Of a stretch of DNA of 64,000 nt, positions 54,041 through 62,846 are shown piece after piece. Made by a program: the position numbers and the translations under genes. How positions within the stretch are numbered: the stretch's first letter is position 1; each line of letters opens with the position of its first letter. Location: contig WRBK01000001.1 of assembly GCA_009784575.1 (NCBI GenBank), positions 1 through 64,000 on the forward strand. Direction: 5' to 3'. Under the pieces are notes generated by a model. That model was not told the DNA's origin. It saw only the letters and a list, made by a program, of their open reading frames with translations, and made no database searches. The stretch is from Defluviitaleaceae bacterium (GTDB taxonomy: Bacteria > Bacillota > Clostridia > Lachnospirales > WRAX01).

Positions 54041-54538
54041 ATGGATAAAAACAAGGGCATGATGATGGTGATTATAGCAATGTTAGCGGTTATAATAATC
54101 GCCATTGCGGTTGCTATTGTGGTTTTGCTCACTGGTGATTTTGGTGGGGGAAATAATGGGGAGTTCGATGTACCGCATATCCCTCAAGCGCAAGAGTTTT
54201 CGGCGCAAGATATTGTTATTTTTGAGCTTCCAAATGCTATTACCACAAATTTGCTGCAATCGGCAGATGGCACGGGACATGTTGTGCGTGTTGAGGTTGG
54301 CATTGGTATAAATAATACAGACCAAGGTGAAGCAACTGATTTTCTAGAAATGCTGATAGAGCGTGACTTTGTTGTTAGAGACACTGTCACTACTATCTTA
54401 CGCAGAACTACCATACAACAACTTGAATCTGTTGGTGGAGATTCGGCCTTGGCTGATGATATCTTGGCAGCTCTACAAGATGAATTTGGCAGTACGCTTA
54501 TTGTGCGTGTATTTCTAGGTAATTTATTTGCGCAATAG
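54041..54538 (+). CDS. fliL: Flagellar basal body-associated protein FliL
   Basis: 165-residue single-pass protein near the stators. One N-terminal helix (about 10-30) and a periplasmic domain with MLIERDFVVRDTVTTILRRT, as in FliL. It carries an extra Gly/Asn-rich spacer. ATG with AAGGAGGGAG upstream. Confidence 0.9.
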   Translation: MDKNKGMMMVIIAMLAVIIIAIAVAIVVLLTGDFGGGNNGEFDVPHIPQAQEFSAQDIVIFELPNAITTNLLQSADGTGHVVRVEVGIGINNTDQGEATDFLEMLIERDFVVRDTVTTILRRTTIQQLESVGGDSALADDILAALQDEFGSTLIVRVFLGNLFAQ

Positions 54539-54574
54539 GCATTAGTGTGATAACCAAGGAGGTGTTAGCTAGCC

Positions 54575-55558
54575 ATGGGTGATGTTTTAAGTCAATCTGA
54601 AATAGATGAGCTGTTAAAGTCGATGTCTGACGGTGTTAGTCCTGAGGCAGATTCTTCGGAGACAAACGGCAAGAAAAGTGCCTTGCCATATGATTTTGCG
54701 CGTCCTCAAAAAATAAATAAAGAGCAATTGCGTACATTAGAGATTATGTATGACACTTATTGCCGTAGCCTCACTTCATTTTTATCAGGTTATTTGCGTA
54801 CACCTGTATCTGTGGAGGTTATTTCTGCGGAGCAGGTGACATATAATGAATTTTCCAATGCGTTGACAAACCCTTGTATACTTTCAATTGTAGAGCTTGC
54901 GCCGCTTAAAGGTTCAATCATACTTGAACTATCTGCGGGAATAGGTTATGCTATAATAGATAGGATTTTGGGTGGACCTGGTACGGGCATTAAGCGCATG
55001 AGAGAATTTTCTGAGATAGAGCAAATTCTGCTTGAACGTGTAGTGCATCATACATTAGGACCATTGCCTGAAGCGTGGGCAAATGTGGAGACACTAAGAC
55101 CACGCCTAGAGCGCATAGAGACCAATTCGCAGTTTGCGCAAATTGTTTCGCCTACAGACACAACCGCGCTGATAACAATGGCAATTAGGGTTGGTGCTGT
55201 AGAGGGTTTGATGAATTTTTGTATACCCATTGCTGTTATTGAGCCTGTTTTGGATAGACTATATACCAGATACTGGTTTTCTAGTGAAACGCCTGACGAT
55301 GAAACTGACTATGCGGAAGACTTGGAAAACAAAATAGAAACAGCAAATATTGATATTGCCGCTGTGATAGGGCGTACGCGAATAATGGTTTCCGATTTTG
55401 TAAATTTAGCTATTGGTGACATAATTCCGCTAGATTCCTATATTGATGCTGACTTAGAAATATATGTAGGTCCATTGCGCAAGTTTTTAGCAAAACCTGG
55501 TATTAGTCGAGGCAAAAACGCAATACAGATAACAGAAACCATAATAAGGGAGGAATAG
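54575..55558 (+). CDS. fliM: Flagellar motor switch protein FliM
   Basis: C-ring switch protein that binds CheY-P. The N-terminal CheY-binding motif LSQSEIDELL is present; GGPGTGIKRMREFSEIE and the C-terminal SpoA-like domain with IIPLDSYIDADLEIYVG follow. 327 residues. ATG with AAGGAGGTG upstream; FliY begins 2 bases after. Confidence 0.95.
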   Translation: MGDVLSQSEIDELLKSMSDGVSPEADSSETNGKKSALPYDFARPQKINKEQLRTLEIMYDTYCRSLTSFLSGYLRTPVSVEVISAEQVTYNEFSNALTNPCILSIVELAPLKGSIILELSAGIGYAIIDRILGGPGTGIKRMREFSEIEQILLERVVHHTLGPLPEAWANVETLRPRLERIETNSQFAQIVSPTDTTALITMAIRVGAVEGLMNFCIPIAVIEPVLDRLYTRYWFSSETPDDETDYAEDLENKIETANIDIAAVIGRTRIMVSDFVNLAIGDIIPLDSYIDADLEIYVGPLRKFLAKPGISRGKNAIQITETIIREE

Positions 55559-55560
55559 TC

Positions 55561-56760
55561 ATGGCTGATATGCTTTCACAAGAAGAGATAAATGCTTTGC
55601 TTGGCGGCGATGATTTTGAGTTGGATAACAACGGCAACGACGACACAGATGCCATGATGACCTCCGAGCAGAAGGATATATTGGGAGAAGTTGGAAATAT
55701 TTCCATGGGTACCTCTGCTACCACTCTTTCGGCCTTGCTTGGGCAAAAGGTTCATATAACAACACCGAAAGTAGACTTGATAAAATGGAATGATTTGCCA
55801 AATCGTTATGCCAAGCCATGTGTGGGCATTAGGGTAAATTATACCGTAGGAATACAGGGTACGAATCTGCTTTTGCTGAAACATCATGATGTTAAGGTTA
55901 TAACAAGTTTGATGATTGGTATGGGTGGCGAGGTAACAGAGGGTGACGACGAAATCACCGAGCTTGACCTTTCTGCTATATCAGAGGCAATGAATCAAAT
56001 GATAGGCTCGTCGTCAACATCTCTAGCATCCTTGATGCAGCAGCCCATAGATATAGATACCCCGGTTGCATTTGTTATGGATTCTGTAACAAACGAAAAT
56101 CTTGAGGACATGCCATTTAGTGGTGACTATGCTGTGTGTGTACAATTTAGAATGCAAATTGGTGATTTGATAGATTCCGAGATAATGCAGCTTTTGCCAA
56201 TGGAATTTGCACAAAGCTTATCGGATAAAATGAAATCGTATATAACGGGGTCTGCTGAAGAAGAAGAGCAACAAACTCAAACTGCTCCCCAGAAAGTGGA
56301 GGAAAATATGGCTACAGGAGGAGGTCCTACAATGCATACACAAGCAAATATGCAGCCACCGCCGCAAGCAGCGGATGCGCCCATGCAACAGTATGCGGCG
56401 CAGATACCACAGCCACAGCATGGCTATGCTCAACCGATGGCGCATCAAGCACCTGTAGCGGCAAGTCCTGCTCAATTCCAAAATTTCGATATTTCTGATG
56501 TCATGCAACAAAAAGAAAATATTGAGATAATAATGGATGTACCGCTAGAGGTCACTGTGGAGCTAGGGCGAACGGCGAAAAAAATTCGTGAAATTTTGGA
56601 GTTTTCGCCTGGGTCTATTATAGAACTTAATAAGCTGGCTGGCGAACCCATAGACATTTTAGTAAATGGTAAATTTGTAGCAAATGGTGAGGTAGTCGTT
56701 ATTGATGAAAACTTTGGCATTAGGGTAACAAATATAATTAATGCCGAGTATCGAATATAA
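55561..56760 (+). CDS. fliY: Flagellar switch phosphatase FliY
   Basis: 399 residues that combine a CheC-type domain with a C-terminal FliN domain. The CheY-phosphatase signatures are present twice (LGEVGNISMGTSAT and ISEAMNQMIGSSS). A Gln/Pro/Ala/Met-rich linker (about 235-310) separates the FliN part (VPLEVTVELGRTAKKIREIL). FliY replaces FliN in Firmicutes. ATG with GGAGGA upstream. Confidence 0.93.
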   Translation: MADMLSQEEINALLGGDDFELDNNGNDDTDAMMTSEQKDILGEVGNISMGTSATTLSALLGQKVHITTPKVDLIKWNDLPNRYAKPCVGIRVNYTVGIQGTNLLLLKHHDVKVITSLMIGMGGEVTEGDDEITELDLSAISEAMNQMIGSSSTSLASLMQQPIDIDTPVAFVMDSVTNENLEDMPFSGDYAVCVQFRMQIGDLIDSEIMQLLPMEFAQSLSDKMKSYITGSAEEEEQQTQTAPQKVEENMATGGGPTMHTQANMQPPPQAADAPMQQYAAQIPQPQHGYAQPMAHQAPVAASPAQFQNFDISDVMQQKENIEIIMDVPLEVTVELGRTAKKIREILEFSPGSIIELNKLAGEPIDILVNGKFVANGEVVVIDENFGIRVTNIINAEYRI

Positions 56761-56784
56761 TAATAGTAAAAAGGAGCGAGAAAA

Positions 56785-57150
56785 ATGGCGGATAAAACAA
56801 TATTGTTGGTTGATGATGCGGCAATCATGCGTATGATGTTAAAGGACATATTAACAAAAAATGGTTATGATGTTGTTGGCGAGGCAGAAAATGGCGTAAA
56901 AGCTGTGGAGAAATACAAGGAACTCAAGCCAGGTCTTACCGTTATGGATATTACGATGCCTGAAATGAACGGCATACAAGCGACCAAGGCTATAAAAGAG
57001 TTTGATGGGGGCGCGCTTATCATAATGTGTTCTGCTATGGGGCAACAGTCCATGGTTATAGAATCTATACAAGCAGGCGCACGCGATTTCATTGTTAAGC
57101 CTTTCCAACCTGATAGGGTACTTGAGGCTGTTCAAAAGGTGATTGGATAG
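56785..57150 (+). CDS. cheY: Chemotaxis response regulator CheY
   Basis: Single-domain receiver of 121 residues. The Asp pair DDAA at the start, the phosphorylated Asp in TVMDITMPEMNG, Ser in MCSAMGQ and Lys in IVKPF form a complete active site. Its phosphorylated form would bind FliM/FliY. ATG with AAGGAGCG upstream, right after fliY. Confidence 0.95.
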   Translation: MADKTILLVDDAAIMRMMLKDILTKNGYDVVGEAENGVKAVEKYKELKPGLTVMDITMPEMNGIQATKAIKEFDGGALIIMCSAMGQQSMVIESIQAGARDFIVKPFQPDRVLEAVQKVIG

Positions 57151-57160
57151 GGTATTTCTT

Positions 57161-57577
57161 ATGATTCTTTCTAGTGTTTTGACCACATTGGCGCAGGGAG
57201 TGACCATCGTTTCTACTGCACCTGCTTTGCTTGCACAGATATGGAATATGGTTGTTCTGATAGTTGCTTTTGCGGCTGTTGTGGCTCTGGCATATTTTTC
57301 TTTGCGGCTTATGGGTCGTGCAAAAAATAGCCGAGGTTTTGGCGGTAATATTAAAGTTATTGAAGCCGCAGGGCTGGGATTTCAAAACACTGTTCAACTG
57401 ATAAAAGCAGGCAATAAATATTTTTTAATAGGGGTTAGCCGCACGGGTATTACCATGATTGGTGAGGTGGATGAGGAATCTTTGAATTTTAGTAAGCCCA
57501 CAACACCACAAGTACCCTTTGAAAACGTTTTGTCGAAATTTTTTAATAAGGAAAAGGCAGAAAAAGAGGACGAATGA
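57161..57577 (+). CDS. fliO: Flagellar biosynthesis protein FliO/FliZ-like
   Basis: 138-residue membrane protein with one or two helices near the N-terminus (about 20-45) and a soluble tail with RLMGRAKNSRGFGGNIKVIEAAGL. FliO aids assembly of the FliP export gate. ATG 57161 is preferred to a TTG inside cheY. It overlaps fliP by 4 bases. Confidence 0.85.
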   Translation: MILSSVLTTLAQGVTIVSTAPALLAQIWNMVVLIVAFAAVVALAYFSLRLMGRAKNSRGFGGNIKVIEAAGLGFQNTVQLIKAGNKYFLIGVSRTGITMIGEVDEESLNFSKPTTPQVPFENVLSKFFNKEKAEKEDE

Positions 57578-58398
57578 TGACAAGGTTAAAGCGCAAGTAT
57601 ATCCTTAAAATATTGGCGGCTCTTGTTTTAGCTATTGCCTTTACTTTTGTTCCTACATTTGTTTTTGGTGGACAGGCTGTGTATGCTGTTAATATTCCTG
57701 ATTTTATAGTTATCGGTGGCGAGGATGCTGACATGGAAGCGTTTGGCAATTCGGTAACCTTACAAATTCTTTTCCTAACGGTACTGATAGCCCTCTTGCC
57801 ATCACTTTTAGTTATAATGACTAGCTTTACCCGACTTATCATTGTGCTTTCGTTTTTACGAAGCGGGCTTGGAACACAGCAAATGCCACCAAATACTGTG
57901 CTTGTTGGTCTTGCTCTTATACTCACCATGTTTATAATGAATCCCTATATTCAAGATATAAACGAAAATGCTTTGACACCTTTTGCGGCAGGGGAAATAA
58001 CACAAGAAGAAGCAATAGACACTGCAATGGGTTCGTTACGTACATTTATGCTACGCCAAGGTGAGGGCAGCTTTGTAGGTAGTACATTAGAAAATACGGT
58101 ATTTTTCTCGCAAATCGCGGGGGTAGAATGGAATGGGGCGGATGACCCAGATAGCATACCGAACCATATATTGATACCATCATTTATTTTGCATGAACTG
58201 ACAACGGGCTTTGCTATAGGTGTCATGATATATATTCCTTTTATTGTAATTGATATGGTTGTTGCTAGTACCTTGATGGCAATGGGTATGATGATGCTGC
58301 CACCAGCTATGATATCTCTGCCTTTTAAGGTTCTACTTTTTGTGGTAGTGGATGGTTGGAGATTGGTACTACATTCGGTTTTAGGTACTTTTCAGTAA
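57574..58398 (+). CDS. fliP: Flagellar export gate protein FliP
   Basis: Core pore subunit with FliQ and FliR. A cleavable signal peptide is likely at residues 1-30, followed by membrane helices LLPSLLVIMTSFTRLIIVLSFLR and the FIPFIVIDMVVASTLMAMG type C-terminus. 274 residues. ATG overlaps the fliO end. Confidence 0.95.
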   Translation: MMTRLKRKYILKILAALVLAIAFTFVPTFVFGGQAVYAVNIPDFIVIGGEDADMEAFGNSVTLQILFLTVLIALLPSLLVIMTSFTRLIIVLSFLRSGLGTQQMPPNTVLVGLALILTMFIMNPYIQDINENALTPFAAGEITQEEAIDTAMGSLRTFMLRQGEGSFVGSTLENTVFFSQIAGVEWNGADDPDSIPNHILIPSFILHELTTGFAIGVMIYIPFIVIDMVVASTLMAMGMMMLPPAMISLPFKVLLFVVVDGWRLVLHSVLGTFQ

Positions 58399-58426
58399 TG
58401 TTTGATATAGGTGCAGGAGGAGAAAG

Positions 58427-58699
58427 ATGAGCCAAGAAGCGGTACTCACCATTATGCAAAGTGCTATATGGACGGTTATTTTGGTGGCTGCACCTCCGCT
58501 TTTGCTTGGGCTTACCGTGGGTGTGCTTGTAAGTCTTTTTCAAACGGTTACATCAATTCAAGAAGCAACGCTTGCTTTTGTCCCAAAGATTTTAGCGGTT
58601 TTTCTCGCGCTAATTATTTTTGGTGCTTGGATGCTTAATATGCTACAAACCTTTATTGAGGAGTTATATACCTCTATTCCGCTGTATTTGTTGCAGTAG
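58427..58699 (+). CDS. fliQ: Flagellar export gate protein FliQ
   Basis: 90-residue two-helix membrane protein, part of the export gate. VGVLVSLFQTVTSIQEATLAFVPK is the conserved central part. ATG with AGGAGGAGA upstream. Confidence 0.95.
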   Translation: MSQEAVLTIMQSAIWTVILVAAPPLLLGLTVGVLVSLFQTVTSIQEATLAFVPKILAVFLALIIFGAWMLNMLQTFIEELYTSIPLYLLQ

Positions 58700-58717
58700 G
58701 CGAGGTGACACGAAATT

Positions 58718-59521
58718 ATGGATTTTGCTGCCTCGCAAGCAATAATAGACCTATATGCTAATGTTGATGTTTTTCTCGTGGTTTTTGTACGTGTCATGGG
58801 ATTTTTTATTATACTACCTGTTATGGTAGGGCAAAATATGCCTGTATATGCGCGGATTGGGGTATCTCTAGGTCTTGCCCTCATGGCTTTTACATCAGGC
58901 GTTATAGAAGTTCCTCCATATGAGCTTACCATTATTGGCTTTGGGTTTCTGATTTTGCAAGAATTTTTAATTGGACTGGTCATTGGCTTTGCTGTGATGA
59001 TGTATTTTTCAATATTTCATTTCGTTGGCCAACTAGTTGATTTTCAAATAGGCTTTTCCATGGTGTCTGTTGCGGACCCTTTCAGCCAACAGCAAACGCC
59101 TATCACAGGTAGTTTTTACTATCTTATCGTAAGCGTTTTTTTTGTCTGGTCGGGGGCTTTACACGCTGTAATAGAGGCTTTTTTTGGAAGCTTTGGTATG
59201 CTACCTATTGGCGAGGCGCATATTTTAGGAAATGCTGTGCTTACATTTTTTCTTTTCGAGGTAATCATAGAATATTTTGTATTTGGATTACGAATAGCGA
59301 TGCCAGTTATTGGCACAGTTATTATTGTTGATATAATATTAGGAATACTTGTAAAAGCCGTACCGCAGATGAATGTATTTGTGGTTGGTCTGCCTATTAA
59401 GGTATTTTTGGGAATGATAGTAATATACCTAACGTTGCCATTATTACAAGCCGCATTTGGTTTTGTTATGTATGATGTAATTGGAACAATATGGAACTTG
59501 ATAGGAGGGATGATGCCGTGA
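58718..59521 (+). CDS. fliR: Flagellar export gate protein FliR
   Basis: 267-residue integral membrane protein of the export gate with about six hydrophobic segments; VRVMGFFIILPVMVGQNMPVYAR and VDFQIGFSMVSVADPFSQQQTP are family-typical. ATG with GCGAGGTG upstream. Its stop overlaps the flhB GTG. Confidence 0.93.
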   Translation: MDFAASQAIIDLYANVDVFLVVFVRVMGFFIILPVMVGQNMPVYARIGVSLGLALMAFTSGVIEVPPYELTIIGFGFLILQEFLIGLVIGFAVMMYFSIFHFVGQLVDFQIGFSMVSVADPFSQQQTPITGSFYYLIVSVFFVWSGALHAVIEAFFGSFGMLPIGEAHILGNAVLTFFLFEVIIEYFVFGLRIAMPVIGTVIIVDIILGILVKAVPQMNVFVVGLPIKVFLGMIVIYLTLPLLQAAFGFVMYDVIGTIWNLIGGMMP

Positions 59522-60654
59522 TATTTTGGAAATTAATAACACGTATCAGTAATCGCCCTATCTCTATGTCCTTGACATTTTTTAACAACCAAGGGCCAGG
59601 TGAAAAAACAGAAACTGCTACACCAAAAAAGCGTGAAAAAGCCCGCAAAGAGGGTCAAGTAGCGCAATCGCAAGAAATAGGCACAGCTTTTTTGCTTATA
59701 GCGGCATTTATCGCTTTGCGTTTTTTTGCGCCGATGATGCTAAATAGAATAACCAGCATACTCCATTCAAATTTTGCCAATTTTGACCTAGCAACAAATT
59801 TCAGAGACCCTTCCTTTGCATCATGGTATATTTGGCAGACCTTTGGACAGGTTATACTAGTGATTTTGCCAATTGCGATGGTGGTTATGTCGGTAGGTTT
59901 GCTTGTTAATATCATGCAGGTTGGTTGGAAACCCACGGGCAAGCCGCTAAAACCCAAGTTTTCTAAACTTTCTCCAGCCAAGGGTATAAAAAAGGTCTTT
60001 GGTATGCGAATGTTTATGGAGTTATTTAAGGCACTATTTAAATTTGCAGTAGTGCTTGCTGTTGTATTCTTTGTGTTAGTTGACCAAGTAGATATGCTAC
60101 AAATGCTACTATATATGGATTTGCTGTCTGCCGTAGGCATTATTGCGGACACTTTCGTAACCGTTGGTTTAACAGTAGGTATTCTATATCTGTTTATAGC
60201 CGCCGCCGACTATGCCTTCAATAGGCGCAAACATGAAAAAGAATTGCGCATGTCTAAACATGAAGTTAAAGAGGAATATAAGCAAATGGAAGGCGACCCA
60301 ATGATAAAAGGCAAAATTAAGCAAAAAATGCGCGAAGTTTCTATGCGGCGCATGATGCAAGATGTGCCACATGCGGACGTTGTAATAACAAATCCAACGC
60401 ACTTTGCATGTGCTTTAAAATATGATAGAGAAAAGGGTGGTGCGCCTATATTGGTCGCAAAAGGTGCAGACCTAATGGCGCAACGCATTAAAGATGTGGC
60501 ACGCGAGAATTTTGTGACTTTGGTAGAGGATAAGCCTTTGGCAAGAACGCTGTATGCCGCAGTAAATGTAGGCGACGAAGTGCCGCCAGAGCTGTGGCAA
60601 GCTGTGGCAGAGGTGCTTGCGTATGTGTATCGTCTAAAAAATCCTGCATCTTAG
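59518..60654 (+). CDS. flhB: Flagellar export switch protein FlhB
   Basis: 378 residues. The membrane part is followed by the cytoplasmic domain with the autocleavage motif NPTH (VITNPTHFACALKYD). Cleavage there switches export from hook to filament substrates. N-terminal TETATPKKREKARKEGQVAQS is classic. GTG at 59518 with AGGAGGG upstream overlaps the fliR stop (GTGA). Confidence 0.94.
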   Translation: MIFWKLITRISNRPISMSLTFFNNQGPGEKTETATPKKREKARKEGQVAQSQEIGTAFLLIAAFIALRFFAPMMLNRITSILHSNFANFDLATNFRDPSFASWYIWQTFGQVILVILPIAMVVMSVGLLVNIMQVGWKPTGKPLKPKFSKLSPAKGIKKVFGMRMFMELFKALFKFAVVLAVVFFVLVDQVDMLQMLLYMDLLSAVGIIADTFVTVGLTVGILYLFIAAADYAFNRRKHEKELRMSKHEVKEEYKQMEGDPMIKGKIKQKMREVSMRRMMQDVPHADVVITNPTHFACALKYDREKGGAPILVAKGADLMAQRIKDVARENFVTLVEDKPLARTLYAAVNVGDEVPPELWQAVAEVLAYVYRLKNPAS

Positions 60655-60699
60655 AGTCCGTTTAAAATCTATCTTTACACGATTTTCTTCGCATTTTTG

Positions 60700-60728
60700 T
60701 TGACTTGGTTTGTAAATTGCTGTATAAT
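60700..60728 (+). promoter_or_regulatory. Consensus SigA promoter of flhA
   Basis: TTGACT (60700-60705), 17 bases, TATAAT (60723-60728), 46 bases before flhA. The 120-base gap after flhB holds nothing else. Confidence 0.9.
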
Positions 60729-60774
60729 AGAGTGATATGTATACAATTTTAGGAGAAATTTACAGGAGAGATTT

Positions 60775-62823
60775 ATGCGATTTGCTAAAGAATCCATTAT
60801 AGGCATTGCTATAGTTCTTATTGTGCTTGTGCTTATCGTGCCTGTACCACCTGGCTTTATGGATTTTTTGATTATGCTTAATATAGGCTTTGCGCTGATG
60901 ATACTGCTTAATGCGTTATATGCCAAAGAGGCTATGGAAATGTCATCTTTTCCACAGATTTTGCTTATTGCCACGGTATTTTCGCTTGTGCTTAACGTTT
61001 CTGCTTTGCGCTTGATTTTGGGTCAAGGCTTTGCGGGAAATGTTATAGAAATTTTTGGTGAAATGGTAATCGGCGGCAATGTGGTTCTTGGTATTATTAT
61101 TTTCGCTGTTATTGTTATAGTAAATTTTCTTGTTATCACAAAGGGTTCTGAACGTGTGGCTGAGGTTTCTGCCCGCTTTACGCTAGATGCCATGCCTGGC
61201 AAGCAGATGGCTGTAGATGCTGACCTTAACGCGGGAGCTATTACAGATGAAGAGGCGAAGGTGCGCCGCAAAAAGATTACCGATGAATCTAGCTTTCATG
61301 GTGCTATGGATGGTGCAGCAAAGTTCGTAAAGAATAATGCTATTGCCGCCATATTAATCACACTAATAAATTTGATTGGCGGCACGGTAATGGGCATGAC
61401 AGGTCTAGCTACAGGTGATTCTATGGATTTGGGCGATGCATTTCAAGTATTTTCGCTTATGTCCATTGGTGATGGTCTTGTGGGGCAGATACCTGCGCTA
61501 CTTATATCTGTTGCCACTGGTATCTTAGTTACAAAAACGCCCAGCGAAGATGGTATTTCTGCCCAGCTAGGCAAGCAGCTTTTCAATCAATCCACCGCCG
61601 TATATATAGCAGGGGGAGCCATGGTATTTTTAGGAATTTTTGGCCAGTTAGCACCGATTATGTTCGTGCCTTTCGGGCTTTTTGTTATATTCTTGGGGAC
61701 ACGTGTGGCTGGTCGCAAAAAAATTGCAGAAATCGAACACGAAATCACCGCAGAGGATACCGAAATTGAGGATATTCGCCGCCCAGAAAATGTGGTGTCG
61801 CTTCTTAATGTAGACCCGATAATTTTATATATTGGCTATGGTCTCATACCCCTTGTGGAGTCTTCTCAAGGTGGCGACCTGATGGATAGAGTCGTTATGA
61901 TACGCCGCCAAATCGCGCTTGAGCTTGGTGCGGTTGTGCCTTTTATCCGTATGCGAGATGACATTCGTCTTTCGCCTAGCGAATATAAAATCCACATAAA
62001 GGGCGTAGAGGTTGCTGGTGGCGACATTATGTTTGACCACTATATGGCGATGAATCCTGGCTTTATTGAGGAAGATATTGATGGCATAGAAACCGTAGAG
62101 CCATATCTTGGTTTGCCTGCCCTGTGGATTAATGAATCGCAGCGCGAGCGTGCGGAGGCATTGGGCTATACAGTGGTTGACCCGCCTGCAATAATTGCTA
62201 CTCATCTTACGGAAGTTATTAAAAATCATCTCCATGAGCTTCTTAGCCGTCAAGATGTGCAAGGGCTTATTAACAATATTCGTGAGGCAAATAGTGTGCT
62301 TATAGATGAGTTGATACCTAAGCTGATGGGTATTGGTGATATTCAAAAGGTGCTATGCAATCTTTTGCGCGAGGGCATATCTATACGCGATTTGGTGACA
62401 ATTTGTGAGACCTTAGCAGATTACGCGCAGATTACGCGTGACAGTGATATGCTAACAGAATATGTAAGGCAAGGATTGAAACGCTCTATTTCCAAGAAGT
62501 ATTTTGATGCTGATGTAAATACCGTTATTACGCTAGACCCTGGCTTGGAACAGCAAATTATGCAGAGTGTCCAACAAACAGAACAGGGCAGCTACCTTGC
62601 ATTAGACCCTAATACTACACAACAAGTTTTTGATAAACTATCTGTAGAGGTTAAGAAATTAACAAGTATAGGTCGCCAACCCATTATTCTGACATCTCCT
62701 ATTGTGCGTGCCTACTTTAAACGGCTGGTAGAACCCATAGCACCAGATTTGGTGGTGCTATCTTATAATGAATTAGAAGCAAATGCAGAGATACAATCAG
62801 TGGGCATGGTGAGTATTGCGTAG
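60775..62823 (+). CDS. flhA: Flagellar export protein FlhA
   Basis: 682-residue gate component with about eight membrane helices in the N-terminal half and a large cytoplasmic domain that docks export substrates. Conserved RVAEVSARFTLDAMPGKQMA and DADLNAGAI are seen. ATG with ACAGGAGAG upstream. It starts behind its own promoter. Confidence 0.96.
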   Translation: MRFAKESIIGIAIVLIVLVLIVPVPPGFMDFLIMLNIGFALMILLNALYAKEAMEMSSFPQILLIATVFSLVLNVSALRLILGQGFAGNVIEIFGEMVIGGNVVLGIIIFAVIVIVNFLVITKGSERVAEVSARFTLDAMPGKQMAVDADLNAGAITDEEAKVRRKKITDESSFHGAMDGAAKFVKNNAIAAILITLINLIGGTVMGMTGLATGDSMDLGDAFQVFSLMSIGDGLVGQIPALLISVATGILVTKTPSEDGISAQLGKQLFNQSTAVYIAGGAMVFLGIFGQLAPIMFVPFGLFVIFLGTRVAGRKKIAEIEHEITAEDTEIEDIRRPENVVSLLNVDPIILYIGYGLIPLVESSQGGDLMDRVVMIRRQIALELGAVVPFIRMRDDIRLSPSEYKIHIKGVEVAGGDIMFDHYMAMNPGFIEEDIDGIETVEPYLGLPALWINESQRERAEALGYTVVDPPAIIATHLTEVIKNHLHELLSRQDVQGLINNIREANSVLIDELIPKLMGIGDIQKVLCNLLREGISIRDLVTICETLADYAQITRDSDMLTEYVRQGLKRSISKKYFDADVNTVITLDPGLEQQIMQSVQQTEQGSYLALDPNTTQQVFDKLSVEVKKLTSIGRQPIILTSPIVRAYFKRLVEPIAPDLVVLSYNELEANAEIQSVGMVSIA

Positions 62824-62846
62824 CTCCAAAGGGGGACGGTTAGTCA

